This document shows, piece after piece, positions 1 to 7,758 of a DNA stretch of 64,000 nt. Each line of letters opens with the position of its first letter. Positions within the stretch are counted from its first letter, which is position 1. Below the pieces are notes generated by a model. It did no database searches, was not told the origin of the DNA, and was given only the letters and a program-made list of their open reading frames with translations. Position numbers and translations under genes: made by a program. Origin of the DNA: Natrinema pallidum DSM 3751 (lineage in GTDB: Archaea; Halobacteriota; Halobacteria; Halobacteriales; Natrialbaceae); contig NZ_AOII01000072.1 of assembly GCF_000337615.1 (NCBI RefSeq), forward strand, positions 1-64,000, given 5' to 3'.

Positions 1-25
1 GCTCAGAGATGTGTATAAGAGACAG
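1..25 (+). other. Tn5/Nextera adapter remnant (assembly artefact)
   Basis: Bases 7-25 are identical to the 19-bp Tn5 mosaic end used in tagmentation libraries, and bases 1-6 differ by one base from the end of the standard adapter arm. This is library adapter left on a contig edge, not genomic DNA. The genome starts at about base 26, so nothing about the organism should be inferred from the first 25 bases. Confidence 0.95.
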
Positions 26-145
26 GAGGAGATCAGCCCTCACAGCGACGCGGGAGTCACGGTCGAGGTTCAGTACGTCGTTACCCAACAGCGAGGGGGT
101 AACGGCGACCAGCAGGTGGCGGTTCGATCCACGGACGGCCCATGA
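26..145 (+). CDS. C-terminal fragment of an unidentified protein
   Basis: One frame is open from the adapter junction to a TGA at 143-145, giving 39 residues. The tail alternates hydrophobic and polar residues (VTVEVQYVV) and ends in a Gln/Gly-rich stretch and STDGP. G/C-rich third positions support coding. The 5' end is lost at the contig edge. No family can be assigned from so short a piece; the beta-strand-like pattern would suit an exported or surface domain, but that is a guess. Confidence 0.4.
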   Translation, partial: EEISPHSDAGVTVEVQYVVTQQRGGNGDQQVAVRSTDGP

Positions 146-154
146 GGGGGCGTA

Positions 155-268
155 TCAGTGTAGCGCCGCTTCGAGGCCGGCACCGATCGCGATGCCCCTT
201 CCGAGAGGTGTCTCATCGGCGTCGTCTCCCCCCAGTGCAGTCGTCGGATCGTCCGCCCGTTCGACCAT
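155..268 (-). CDS. Small Gly-rich protein fragment (37 aa)
   Basis: A minus-strand ATG at 266-268 opens a 37-residue frame with an acidic start and the run PLGRGIAIGAGLEAAL, then TGA. Haloarchaea have many short proteins in which an acidic head precedes a glycine-zipper membrane segment of this kind. Here the frame stops just where the membrane segment should continue, so this is either a decayed copy or a truncated gene. Assignment rests on composition only. Confidence 0.3.
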   Translation of the reverse strand: MVERADDPTTALGGDDADETPLGRGIAIGAGLEAALH

Positions 269-346
269 GGGTCGCCGAGAACGCCGAGCACTAACGCGGG
301 TTCCGGTTCGGGGACCGGCAGGACGGAATCGGTCCGTCTCGAGAGG

Positions 347-553
347 CTACCGCTGGAGTCCGAACGAGACGTGAATCGTCGTCGTGTACTCCTGAATCCG
401 GCCGCCCTGTACGTCGGCCGTCTGGGACTCGATTTCGATCCCGCTGCTCCCCTCGAGCGTCTCGTCCGCGTCGTCGAGCGCGGATTGTGCGGCGTCTTCC
501 CACGATTCGGTCGAAGTACCGACCAGTTTGATGACTTTGGCTGTTTCGCTCAT
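347..553 (-). CDS. Dodecin family protein
   Basis: A 68-aa protein starting MSETAKVIKLVGTS, with the GTSxESWEDAA helix start and the closing strand TTIHVSFGLQR of dodecins, small proteins that form hollow dodecamers. In Halobacterium they store riboflavin or lumichrome. I chose the inner ATG because it gives the usual family length. By alignment from memory, the tryptophan that stacks on flavin in the Halobacterium protein (W36) corresponds to Gly38 here, so flavin binding may be lost or different. The gene stands alone, upstream of the MATE gene's 3' end on the same strand. Confidence 0.88.
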   Translation of the reverse strand: MSETAKVIKLVGTSTESWEDAAQSALDDADETLEGSSGIEIESQTADVQGGRIQEYTTTIHVSFGLQR

Positions 554-634
554 GGTGCGCGGGAACGGATGCCGCCGGCGAACATCGTCCTTGGCCGGAG
601 GCATGCCGGCACGGGGTGTCCCACCCAGGGGACG

Positions 635-2065
635 TTAGCCGGGTCCGGAAGACGGCCGGTACCGGCGGCTCACCGCCTTCCAGCGACCGCTCCGGAACAG
701 CCAGTAGTTGATCCCGCCCGGGACGGCGGTCTCGAGGAACAGTGCCAGATAGAGTCCGCCGATGCCAAGCGGCGTGACGAGTCCGAGCGCGGCCGCCGGG
801 AGCGCGAAGGCGTAGCGACCGAGCAGGGAGGCGACGAACGGCCAGCGAGTGTCGCCGGCTCCCAGTAGCGCCCCCGCGGCGGCCCCGTCGATGCCGTAGC
901 CGATCGAACTGAGCGCGCCGACGGCGACGAAGACGGCAGCCTGTGCGACCGCCGCGGGATCGGTGACGAACAGCCCCGCGATCGGCCGCGCGAAGAGCAC
1001 GACCAGGACGGTCACCGCGGTGTAGATCACCGCCGAGAGCCGAATGATTCCCGCGCCGTACGCTCCCGCCTCGGTTTCCTCGCCGGCACCGAGGTGTTGC
1101 CCGACGAGCGAACTCGAGGCGAGCGACAGCCCCCAGTTGACGCTGTTGATCAGGGCCCGAACCCGACGGCCGACCTCGAGGGCCGTGACGACGACCGGGC
1201 CGAACGAGGCGGCGATCCAGAGCAGCGGGAAAACGATCGCGCCCTGTGCGAGCCGGCGGCCGATCTCCGGCAGCGAAATCTCGATCAGTTGGCGGAGCAG
1301 CGGCGGCTCGAACCAGGGGCCGCCGCGAGCGATCGGGACGGGGCTTGGCTCCATCCCGAGCCGGCCGTACGACCGGCCGACCATCCCCCATGCGAGGACG
1401 AGCGTCACGAACCCGCTCGCGAGTGTCGTCCCGATCGCTGCGCCCGCAGCACCGAGTCCGAACCCGAAGATGAGCGCACCGCTGAGGACGATATTGAGGA
1501 GCGCGCCGCCGGCACGGGCGACCATTTCGGTGAACGTGTCGCCGACGCCGGTATACGTTCGACTGGCGATGAGGTTGAGGAGTTCGAAGACCACGGCCGG
1601 CGCGACGTAGACGAGGTAGGCGCTCCCGTGACGGAGCGCGGCCGGCCCCGCACCGAGCAGGCCGATCAGCGTGTCGGGGACGGCGAGAAAGATCCCCACG
1701 ATGGGAAGCGCGAAGCCGATCGCGAGCAGGACGCTCTGATTGACCGCCAGCGACGCGCGGGCGGTTTCCTCACCGCCGTAGTTCTGCGAGACGAGCGTCA
1801 CGGTGCCCCCAGCGAGGCCGAGCCCCAGCAGCGTCACGATCTGCCAGTAGCCGAGCGCGAACGCCAACCCCGCGGACCCCGCCGTCCCGACGGCGATGCC
1901 GACCATGGCGAGGTCGGCCGTCTGCTTGGACATGATCGCGAAGCCGGTGACGATCCGGGGCCACGCCAACTCCATCGTCGGGCGAAACCGCTCGGCGTCG
2001 ATGATCCCGCAGCGCTCGAGCGTGCGTGCGACGAACTCGACCGCGGTCCTGCGCCGCCCAGTCAT
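635..2065 (-). CDS. MATE family multidrug/toxin efflux transporter
   Basis: A 476-aa polytopic membrane protein with about twelve hydrophobic segments in two similar halves, as in MATE (NorM/DinF-type) cation-coupled exporters. The first helix region contains the motif ELAWPRIVTGF near residue 32, followed by LAMVGIAVGTAGSAGLAFALG. It would export drugs or organic cations across the cytoplasmic membrane using a Na+ or H+ gradient. The ATG at 2063-2065 gives normal family length. Substrate cannot be read from sequence. Confidence 0.9.
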   Translation of the reverse strand: MTGRRRTAVEFVARTLERCGIIDAERFRPTMELAWPRIVTGFAIMSKQTADLAMVGIAVGTAGSAGLAFALGYWQIVTLLGLGLAGGTVTLVSQNYGGEETARASLAVNQSVLLAIGFALPIVGIFLAVPDTLIGLLGAGPAALRHGSAYLVYVAPAVVFELLNLIASRTYTGVGDTFTEMVARAGGALLNIVLSGALIFGFGLGAAGAAIGTTLASGFVTLVLAWGMVGRSYGRLGMEPSPVPIARGGPWFEPPLLRQLIEISLPEIGRRLAQGAIVFPLLWIAASFGPVVVTALEVGRRVRALINSVNWGLSLASSSLVGQHLGAGEETEAGAYGAGIIRLSAVIYTAVTVLVVLFARPIAGLFVTDPAAVAQAAVFVAVGALSSIGYGIDGAAAGALLGAGDTRWPFVASLLGRYAFALPAAALGLVTPLGIGGLYLALFLETAVPGGINYWLFRSGRWKAVSRRYRPSSGPG

Positions 2066-2210
2066 CCCTCGCCCGTTGCGGCAGGGGCCCCTTCGGTCTG
2101 TCGTTCGCCGAACCGACTCACGAATATGGAATAGCGTCTACACTTAACCTGCTTCGATGTGAGGTGCCAGACGTATGCGTCCGCCCTTCACCTCCGGCCG
2201 TGCCGTAGCG

Positions 2211-2756
2211 ATGACGCCGCCGTCGATCGCGAGCTACGAGTCATCGGTGCCGGTGGCACTGCACGATTTCGACGACATCGAAACCGTCATCGATGCGGTC
2301 GCCGGCTCCCCGTGGTTCGTCCAGTCGACCATCGCCGGGTTGCTCACGCTCGGTATCGGTGGTCTCCTGATCGCGACCGCACCGGCCGGAACGCGACGGC
2401 GGACGGACCGGGCGCTCGAGGACCCCCTCACCGCGTTTCTATACGGGTGTCCGATCTTGAGCGGCGTCATCGGCCTGTCGCTGCTGATCGCGATGACGGT
2501 AACCGAACGGACGCTCGTCGTTTTCGCGGTCGTCGCGTCGCTCCTCGTGGCAGTGGTCGTCAGCGTGCCCGGCTATCTGGCGATCGGCCGCCTCGTCGCC
2601 GACGACTGGCTGCCGGCGCTGGGCGTCGCAGTCGCCGTTTCCGCGGCCGTCGGTGCCGTTCCCACCCTCGGACCCCTGGCCGGGTTTCTGATCAGTAGCT
2701 TCGGGATCGGCACGGTCGTCATGGGCCTGGGACACGGCCGCGGCTCAGCGACGTGA
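2211..2756 (+). CDS. Haloarchaeal membrane protein of unknown function
   Basis: A protein of 181 aa (193 if the upstream ATG at 2175 is used) with about five hydrophobic segments, including FVQSTIAGLLTLGIGGLLIA, a long VVFAVVASLLVAVVVSV helix and a C-terminal Gly-rich helix. The last 12 bases overlap the 3' end of the convergent geranylgeranyl reductase gene. I do not recognise the family. Spacing and base composition are ordinary for the host, so it looks like a resident gene. Confidence 0.7.
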   Translation: MTPPSIASYESSVPVALHDFDDIETVIDAVAGSPWFVQSTIAGLLTLGIGGLLIATAPAGTRRRTDRALEDPLTAFLYGCPILSGVIGLSLLIAMTVTERTLVVFAVVASLLVAVVVSVPGYLAIGRLVADDWLPALGVAVAVSAAVGAVPTLGPLAGFLISSFGIGTVVMGLGHGRGSAT

Positions 2757-3830
2757 AAGCATCGTCTTGAGGTGCTCGAGCGAGACGAGCGACGTCGGTC
2801 GATCCATGTGGACGCCGATTTCGCCCGACAACGCCCCCAGCCCGAGCCGCTGGACGGGTTCGGGCAGCGAGTACGCCCGCCGAATCCAGCGGCCGAGTTG
2901 CTGTTCGCGCTCGAGATCGGCGCGCCAGGCGCGCTCGTAGGCTGCGAGCGTGGCCGGTCGATCGGGGTCGATCTCGCGGACCGCGTGATCGGCGCTGGTC
3001 ATGCCGTAGAGGATGCCGCCGCCGGTGAAGGGCTTGGTCTGGGCAGCCGCGTCGCCGATGAGAAAGACCCGACGGGTCGTCACGCGGTCGGGCGGGCCGA
3101 TCGGGATGGCTCCCGAGCACCGGTGGGCGACGTCGATCTCGTAACCGTCGATCAGGTCCTCGAAATGCTTGGTGACCTGTACGCCCGGCGGGGCCGCCAG
3201 CCCGTACTCGACGCCGGCCTCGCCGCGGGGGATTCGCCACGCGAAGAAAGTCGGCGGCGTGAGGTGGACGTCGACGAAGTCCTGGTGGTCGTCCTCCTCG
3301 GAGAACGCGAGCACCCCGTGAAGCAACTCCTCGGGCTGGGGAAGGTCGAGTTCGTCCCGGACCCTCGAGCGCGGGCCGTCACAGCCCGCGAGCATCTTCG
3401 CCTCGAACTCGTGGGTCCCGTCGGGTCCGCTGGCGACGACCGTGACGCGGTCGCGGTGTTCGGTGACCGAAGTGACCGTGTGTGCCTCGCGAACGTCCGC
3501 GCCCGCCTCGCGGGCCATCGTCGCGAGATGACGGTCCAACCCCACGCGGTCGATGACGTTCGACGCGACGTCCGTCTTGTAGAACGGGTAGGCGTCGCTA
3601 GTGGGGCCGCCGACGTGGAACCGCGCGCCGTAGATCTCGTTTTGAAACAGGTCCTTGCGAGCGTCTTCGCCCGTGAACTCCCAGATATCCGTACTCACGT
3701 GGCCCGAACAGGCCAGCGGCTCGCCGACCCGTCCCTTCTCGAGGGCGAGGACATCGTAGCCCTCCGCGGCGGCTCGACGGGCGAAGCGCGCGCCCGGCGG
3801 GCCGACGCCGACGACGAGGAAATCGTACAT
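2745..3830 (-). CDS. Geranylgeranyl reductase family FAD-dependent oxidoreductase
   Basis: A 361-aa flavoprotein. Residues 3-15 form the FAD-binding Rossmann turn VVGVGPPGARFAR, the family Cys/Gly motif ACSGHVS lies near residue 43, and the second FAD motif FLIGDAAAQTKPFTGGGI near residue 270. Members saturate the isoprenoid chains of archaeal lipids or reduce menaquinone and related geranylgeranyl chains. I used the inner ATG because the upstream 28 codons are not family-like. Haloarchaea carry several paralogues, so the exact substrate is uncertain. Confidence 0.9.
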   Translation of the reverse strand: MYDFLVVGVGPPGARFARRAAAEGYDVLALEKGRVGEPLACSGHVSTDIWEFTGEDARKDLFQNEIYGARFHVGGPTSDAYPFYKTDVASNVIDRVGLDRHLATMAREAGADVREAHTVTSVTEHRDRVTVVASGPDGTHEFEAKMLAGCDGPRSRVRDELDLPQPEELLHGVLAFSEEDDHQDFVDVHLTPPTFFAWRIPRGEAGVEYGLAAPPGVQVTKHFEDLIDGYEIDVAHRCSGAIPIGPPDRVTTRRVFLIGDAAAQTKPFTGGGILYGMTSADHAVREIDPDRPATLAAYERAWRADLEREQQLGRWIRRAYSLPEPVQRLGLGALSGEIGVHMDRPTSLVSLEHLKTMLSRR

Positions 3831-3943
3831 GCTCGGCACGTTCACGGCGGACGGTAAATAGGTTCTCGAGATACGACCGGTATCACCATGGATGCCGCGT
3901 GTCGAGGGCCGCATAAACGAACCGGTACCGCCGGCGGGGCTGC

Positions 3944-4036
3944 GTGTTGGAGTTCGGGCAGCGGTTCAAGGACGGGGACGCAGTCGCATTCGAGATCGCG
4001 GGGATCGGCACGCTCGAGCACACTGTCGTGGAGTAA
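3944..4036 (+). pseudogene. 3' remnant of a fumarylacetoacetate hydrolase family gene
   Basis: A 30-codon frame ending in TAA reads FGQRFKDGDAVAFEIAGIGT then LEHTVVE. This is the typical C-terminus of FAH-family hydrolases (a D-G-D-x-V then E-I-x-G-I-G-T-L motif). No start codon and no upstream catalytic domain exist, and the frame is closed by TAA at 3914-3916. I read it as the tail of a deleted gene. It explains why the 220-base gap between the reductase and the next gene contains coding-like sequence. Confidence 0.5.
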
Positions 4037-4054
4037 GCGGTCACCATCGACCGA

Positions 4055-4411
4055 TTACGGTGATCGACGCCCGTCACGCCGATCGCACGCGGCGCTGGCG
4101 GTGAGGAGGAAGCCGATCACGCCGAGATAGCCGACGAAGGGGACAACGCCGAGTCCGTCGGTGTCGAAGACCGTCGCGCCGAAGAGACTCGCCCCGACGA
4201 GGCCGATCGCGTACCCGATCCTGTCCGGCGTCCGCTCGAACGTGAGCCCCTCGAGCGAGAGCAGGTCGGGCGTCCGGACGGCGAAATACGACCAGCCGGT
4301 GTATAGCGCGCTCACGCCGAGACACACGCCCCACGTGGCGTCGGCGAGGAGCGATGCAGCCGTTCCAACGCCGATGCCGATACCGACCGCGATCGGGAGG
4401 GCACGATCCAT
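4055..4411 (-). CDS. Small four-helix membrane protein, unknown function
   Basis: A 118-aa protein starting MDRALPIAVGIGIGVGTAAS with about four hydrophobic segments and a charged C-terminus (CDRRDGRRSP). I use the ATG at 4409-4411 rather than the TTG two codons upstream. The family is not recognised; short proteins of this shape are common in haloarchaea. It ends 18 bases from the FAH remnant on the opposite strand. Confidence 0.65.
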   Translation of the reverse strand: MDRALPIAVGIGIGVGTAASLLADATWGVCLGVSALYTGWSYFAVRTPDLLSLEGLTFERTPDRIGYAIGLVGASLFGATVFDTDGLGVVPFVGYLGVIGFLLTASAACDRRDGRRSP

Positions 4412-4493
4412 GAGCAAACCGTCACCGCTGTCCCGGATAAGAGCGACGGCCCCGAGCGGCTAGCCCGGCCGCGGTCGACTCGCGGCCGACGCG

Positions 4494-5081
4494 CTACGCC
4501 CCGTCGTCCGCATCCTCGAGGAGCGCCCAGAATCGGTCGGTGTCGCCCTCGAAGCGCTCGAGCAGGTCGCGCATCTCGGCGCGGTGGTCGTCGGCAACTT
4601 TCACGTGGACCATCCCCTCGTCGGGCTGGCCGTAGACGACGCTCGCGCCCTCGGGCGCGGCGACGATCGCCGGCAGCGCGACGAGGTCCTCCTCGCCGTC
4701 GACCAGAATCGTGGTGGGGTCGTCGGTCGAGAGCGCACGCCGGAGTGCCCGGACGACCGGCGCGCCGAGTTCGGCCGGCGGGTTCCGGGTCTCGATACTC
4801 GCGCCCTCGGTGACCGCATCGTGGATCTCCTCGTCGACCGCGCTGCGTTTCGTTCGGCCGTCGACGAGCGCGACGGCGGGACGGTGGCCCGCCTGCAGGA
4901 GGTGGTAGGTGACGACATCGCCGACGGCGATGACCGGACCGTCGACGGCCTCGAGGAGCCGTTCGGCGTCGGTCTCGATCGGGCCCATCGGCTCCTTGAG
5001 TTCGTGACGGAGGTCGTCCGGCAAAACCAGTAGCTGTTCGTCGGCGGCGAGCGTCGGCGCTTCGTCGTCGTCGCGGGTCAC
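4494..5081 (-). CDS. GTP-dependent dephospho-CoA kinase (DUF359 family)
   Basis: A 195-aa protein matching the archaeal DUF359 family, shown in Thermococcus to phosphorylate dephospho-CoA using GTP, the last step of CoA synthesis. Family landmarks are GDVVTYHLL near residue 54, DGRTKR near 74, NPPAELG near 100 and the closing VYGQPDEGMV near 148. The start is a GTG at 5079-5081, five bases from the spt4 stop. It is the last gene of the aif2g - PIN - rpo7 - spt4 operon, an arrangement shared by many archaea. Confidence 0.9.
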   Translation of the reverse strand: MTRDDDEAPTLAADEQLLVLPDDLRHELKEPMGPIETDAERLLEAVDGPVIAVGDVVTYHLLQAGHRPAVALVDGRTKRSAVDEEIHDAVTEGASIETRNPPAELGAPVVRALRRALSTDDPTTILVDGEEDLVALPAIVAAPEGASVVYGQPDEGMVHVKVADDHRAEMRDLLERFEGDTDRFWALLEDADDGA

Positions 5082-5086
5082 GCGAG

Positions 5087-5284
5087 TCAGCGAACCTTCA
5101 GAGCGTACGCGCCCGGTTCGGTGATCTGCATCTCCGTCGCGATCTGACTCTCTTCGGGGTGGGCGATGATGACGTAGCCCGCCCAGTCTTCGGTCAGCGA
5201 CGAGGAGTTACAGGCGTCACAGGTCTCGTTATCCGGTTCGTTGACCCGGTGACACTCGCGACAGACGAGACGGTCGGATGCCAT
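5087..5284 (-). CDS. spt4: Transcription elongation factor Spt4 (RpoE2)
   Basis: A 65-aa zinc protein with CREC at residues 8-11 and CDAC at 23-26, followed by the Spt4 core DWAGYVIIAHPEESQIA. Spt4 pairs with Spt5 and binds the RNA polymerase clamp to keep elongation processive. It begins two bases after the rpo7 stop, so the two are translated from one message. Length and zinc ligands are exactly those expected. Confidence 0.97.
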   Translation of the reverse strand: MASDRLVCRECHRVNEPDNETCDACNSSSLTEDWAGYVIIAHPEESQIATEMQITEPGAYALKVR

Positions 5285-5286
5285 GG

Positions 5287-5856
5287 TTATTCACCTGCGG
5301 CCGCTTCGCGTTTTTCGCGTTCGTCCTCGAGCCAGCCGTGCTTGCCGAGCCCGGGCTGTTTCGCGGTGAGCCCGATCTTCGAGTCGCGGGGATTGCGCTC
5401 GTCGATGCTCTTGGTGACGATGCGGGCCCGGACGGCGTCCTCGACGCCGAGCGAGCGGGCGGATTCGTTCGAGGCGAGTTGCTGGTTCTCGCCGTCGAAG
5501 GCGAGATACTCGTCGCTGATCTGCGAGACGTGCAGCAATCCGTCGACGGGACCGATCCCGACGAAGGCACCGAACTCGACGACTTCGACGACGGTGCCGT
5601 CGACGACCTCCTGCATCTGCGGATCGAAGGTGACGGCGTCGAACTCGGCCTCGTAATAGACGCCCGGACGGTTCGGCAACACCGTTCCTTCACCGATATC
5701 GTGGACCTCGGTGACGGAGACGATGCTGCCGACCTCTTCGTCCATCCGCCCCTCGAGTTTGTCCTGGAGCAGTCGTTTGACTCGATCCGGCGAAACGTCG
5801 CCGAGCTCTTCCGGCGGTACTTCCACTGTGTCCTTCAGTCTAACCCGTTTGTACAT
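5287..5856 (-). CDS. rpo7: DNA-directed RNA polymerase subunit Rpo7 (E')
   Basis: A 189-aa subunit of the polymerase stalk. The N-terminal RNP-like half starts MYKRVRLKDTVEVPPEE, and an S1 RNA-binding domain occupies roughly residues 80-165, with the S1 signature GAFVGIGPVDGLLHVSQIS. With Rpo4 it assists open-complex formation and binds nascent RNA. Its ATG directly abuts the stop of the upstream PIN gene and its stop lies two bases before spt4, showing a tight operon. Confidence 0.97.
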   Translation of the reverse strand: MYKRVRLKDTVEVPPEELGDVSPDRVKRLLQDKLEGRMDEEVGSIVSVTEVHDIGEGTVLPNRPGVYYEAEFDAVTFDPQMQEVVDGTVVEVVEFGAFVGIGPVDGLLHVSQISDEYLAFDGENQQLASNESARSLGVEDAVRARIVTKSIDERNPRDSKIGLTAKQPGLGKHGWLEDEREKREAAAGE

Positions 5857-6249
5857 CTATGGTTGAGTGATCGCTAACTTGTTTCTCCCGCGTAATGCAA
5901 TTACCGGTCTGCTCGCTTCGAGCACGCGGTCGCGCAGCGGGCGGTCGTTCGTGACGACGTAGTCGACGGTCCCCTTGCAGGCGAGTTCGACCAGCGCGTC
6001 GTCGGCGTACGATGCCTCCGTGTCGACGACGAGACAGCGTTCGGTCGCCAGGTCGTAACCAACGGTCGCGGCCGTCCCCTCCTGGCCGCCCTTTTCGGAG
6101 AGCCGCCGAAGTTCCTCGAGGACTGCCTGTGGGATGGTCGGCTCGTAGCTCTCCAAGAGCCGCTCGAGTTCCTCGAACAGCCGCACGTCGAGTTCGACGG
6201 GCATCATGAGCGCGCTCGTGTCAATGGCGACCCGCGTCGGCGTGCCCAT
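5857..6249 (-). CDS. PIN-domain ribonuclease (VapC9/Fcf1-like)
   Basis: A 130-aa single-domain PIN protein. The first acidic residue sits in VAIDTSALMMP near residue 9 and the last acidic cluster in VVTNDRPLRDRV near 100-110; Glu/Asp residues between complete the metal site. This type is conserved in archaea between aIF2 gamma and Rpo7 and is closer to Fcf1/Utp24 PIN domains than to typical toxin VapCs. No antitoxin gene is adjacent. A role in rRNA or other RNA processing is likely from context. Confidence 0.85.
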   Translation of the reverse strand: MGTPTRVAIDTSALMMPVELDVRLFEELERLLESYEPTIPQAVLEELRRLSEKGGQEGTAATVGYDLATERCLVVDTEASYADDALVELACKGTVDYVVTNDRPLRDRVLEASRPVIALRGRNKLAITQP

Positions 6250-6253
6250 CGCG

Positions 6254-7486
6254 TCAATCCGTGAGCGTTCCCAGGCCGATCAGCCGCCAGCGCGCGCCGA
6301 TACGGCGGTTGATCGCGATTTTCGTACCCGGATCGGCCGCGACGGGCCGCTTGAGTGCGACCTCGCATTCGCCCTCGCGAGCGCTGGTAACCGAGCCGAC
6401 GGTCGTCGCCGTCCCGACGGTCATCATCAGCGGCTCGCCCGTGCTGATCTCGTCGACCGTCTCGCCGCTCTCCGCCCCGACGACCCGCTCGAGGAGGTCG
6501 ACGTCCATGGTGAACTCGTTCCACGTCGGCGGGAGCGAGCCCGGCGGACCGGCCATCCGGCCGGCCAGCGCGTCGCCTTTGGTCAGCGAGGGGTCGAGCC
6601 CGGTCCCGACGCCGAGCAGCCCGCCCGGCGTGACGGTGTCGACGGCTTCGCCGCCGGCCTGCAGCGATCGAATGGTCGTCTCGATCGGGACGTACTCGGT
6701 CTTGCCGCCTTCCTCGACTTCGCGGCCGGGTCGAATCTCGATATCGTCGCCGACCTCGAGTTCGCCTTGCACGAGGCTGCCGCCGAGAACACCGCCGGCG
6801 AGGTCCGTCGCGGTCGTCCCGGGTTTGTTGATGTCGAAACTGCGGGCGACGTGCATCCGGGGGTCTGCGTCGGGGTCCCGATCCGGCGTGGGAATCTCCT
6901 CTTCGATGGCCTGCATGAGCAGGTCGAGGTTGACCTCCTGGCCCGCGGAGACGGGGACGATCGGGGCGTCTTCCGCGACGGTCCCTTCCACGAACTCCTT
7001 GATCTGCTCGTAGTTGTTCCGCGCGGTCTCGCTGTCGACGAGATCCACCTTGTTCTGTGCGATGACGATGTTGTCGATCCCGATGATGTCGAGCGCCATC
7101 AGGTGCTCTTCGGTCTGGGGCTGTGGGACGGGTTCGTTGGCGCTGACCACCAACACGGCACCGTCCATCAGCGACGCGCCCGACAGCATCGTCGCCATCA
7201 GGGTTTCGTGCCCCGGGGCGTCGACGAACGAAACGGTCCGGAGCGGCTCGCTCGGCGTGCCGTCCGCACACTCCTCTTCGACGGTGTAACACTCGGGTTC
7301 GTCCAGTCCCTCGCAGTGACGGAACGTGGCGTCGGCGTAGCCGAGCCTGATCGAGATCCCGCGTTTCATCTCTTCGCTGTGTTGGTCCGTCCACGAGCCG
7401 CTGAGCGCTTGCACCAGCGTCGTCTTGCCGTGGTCGACGTGACCGACGAGCCCGATGTTCACCTCCGGTTGTCGATTTCCTACCAT
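6254..7486 (-). CDS. eif2g: Translation initiation factor aIF2 subunit gamma
   Basis: A 410-aa GTPase that delivers initiator Met-tRNA to the small ribosomal subunit. GTPase motifs are visible in order: GHVDHGKTT near residue 15, DAPGHE near 91 and NKVD near 147. A Cys pair near residue 60 (CYTVEEEC) belongs to the knuckle region of the archaeal protein. The C-terminal beta-barrel domains follow. It is the first gene of the five-gene minus-strand operon that runs to 4494. Confidence 0.98.
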   Translation of the reverse strand: MVGNRQPEVNIGLVGHVDHGKTTLVQALSGSWTDQHSEEMKRGISIRLGYADATFRHCEGLDEPECYTVEEECADGTPSEPLRTVSFVDAPGHETLMATMLSGASLMDGAVLVVSANEPVPQPQTEEHLMALDIIGIDNIVIAQNKVDLVDSETARNNYEQIKEFVEGTVAEDAPIVPVSAGQEVNLDLLMQAIEEEIPTPDRDPDADPRMHVARSFDINKPGTTATDLAGGVLGGSLVQGELEVGDDIEIRPGREVEEGGKTEYVPIETTIRSLQAGGEAVDTVTPGGLLGVGTGLDPSLTKGDALAGRMAGPPGSLPPTWNEFTMDVDLLERVVGAESGETVDEISTGEPLMMTVGTATTVGSVTSAREGECEVALKRPVAADPGTKIAINRRIGARWRLIGLGTLTD

Positions 7487-7727
7487 AAGACGATGAGTAA
7501 TCTTGGGTATTGATTCCGCTGTGCGACTGATAAAGGTTGCGAGCTATCGCTTGGCTCGGACGAAACGGTATGCTGACAGTTCCCATCCGACCGAACGCCT
7601 CTCACGGGACGGGTCCGGCGGTCGTCCGTAGCGCAGTCGGCCACCAGTGCAGGGGCGGCCGACGATTCGACTCCCTCGAGTGGGGACGCGAATGCGGGCG
7701 CAGCGTCGCGGCCCGCCGAACCCGACG

Positions 7728-7737
7728 ACTTATTTCG
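7728..7737 (+). promoter_or_regulatory. TATA element for the gene starting at 7759
   Basis: The sequence ACTTATTTCG has its centre about 27 bases before the GTG at 7759. That is the distance expected when transcription starts at the start codon itself, so the message is probably leaderless. This supports the GTG over upstream in-frame starts. Confidence 0.55.
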
Positions 7738-7758
7738 GTTCCCACACTCCCTGTGACC

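Noticed and set aside
5857-6249. VapC toxin of a toxin-antitoxin system
   Set aside because: The PIN gene is embedded in a conserved information-processing operon and has no antitoxin partner.
6204-7586. A 460-aa frame overlapping aIF2 gamma
   Set aside because: It is an Arg-rich shadow of the real gene in another frame; many similar shadows exist opposite or within aconitase, P-type ATPase and others.
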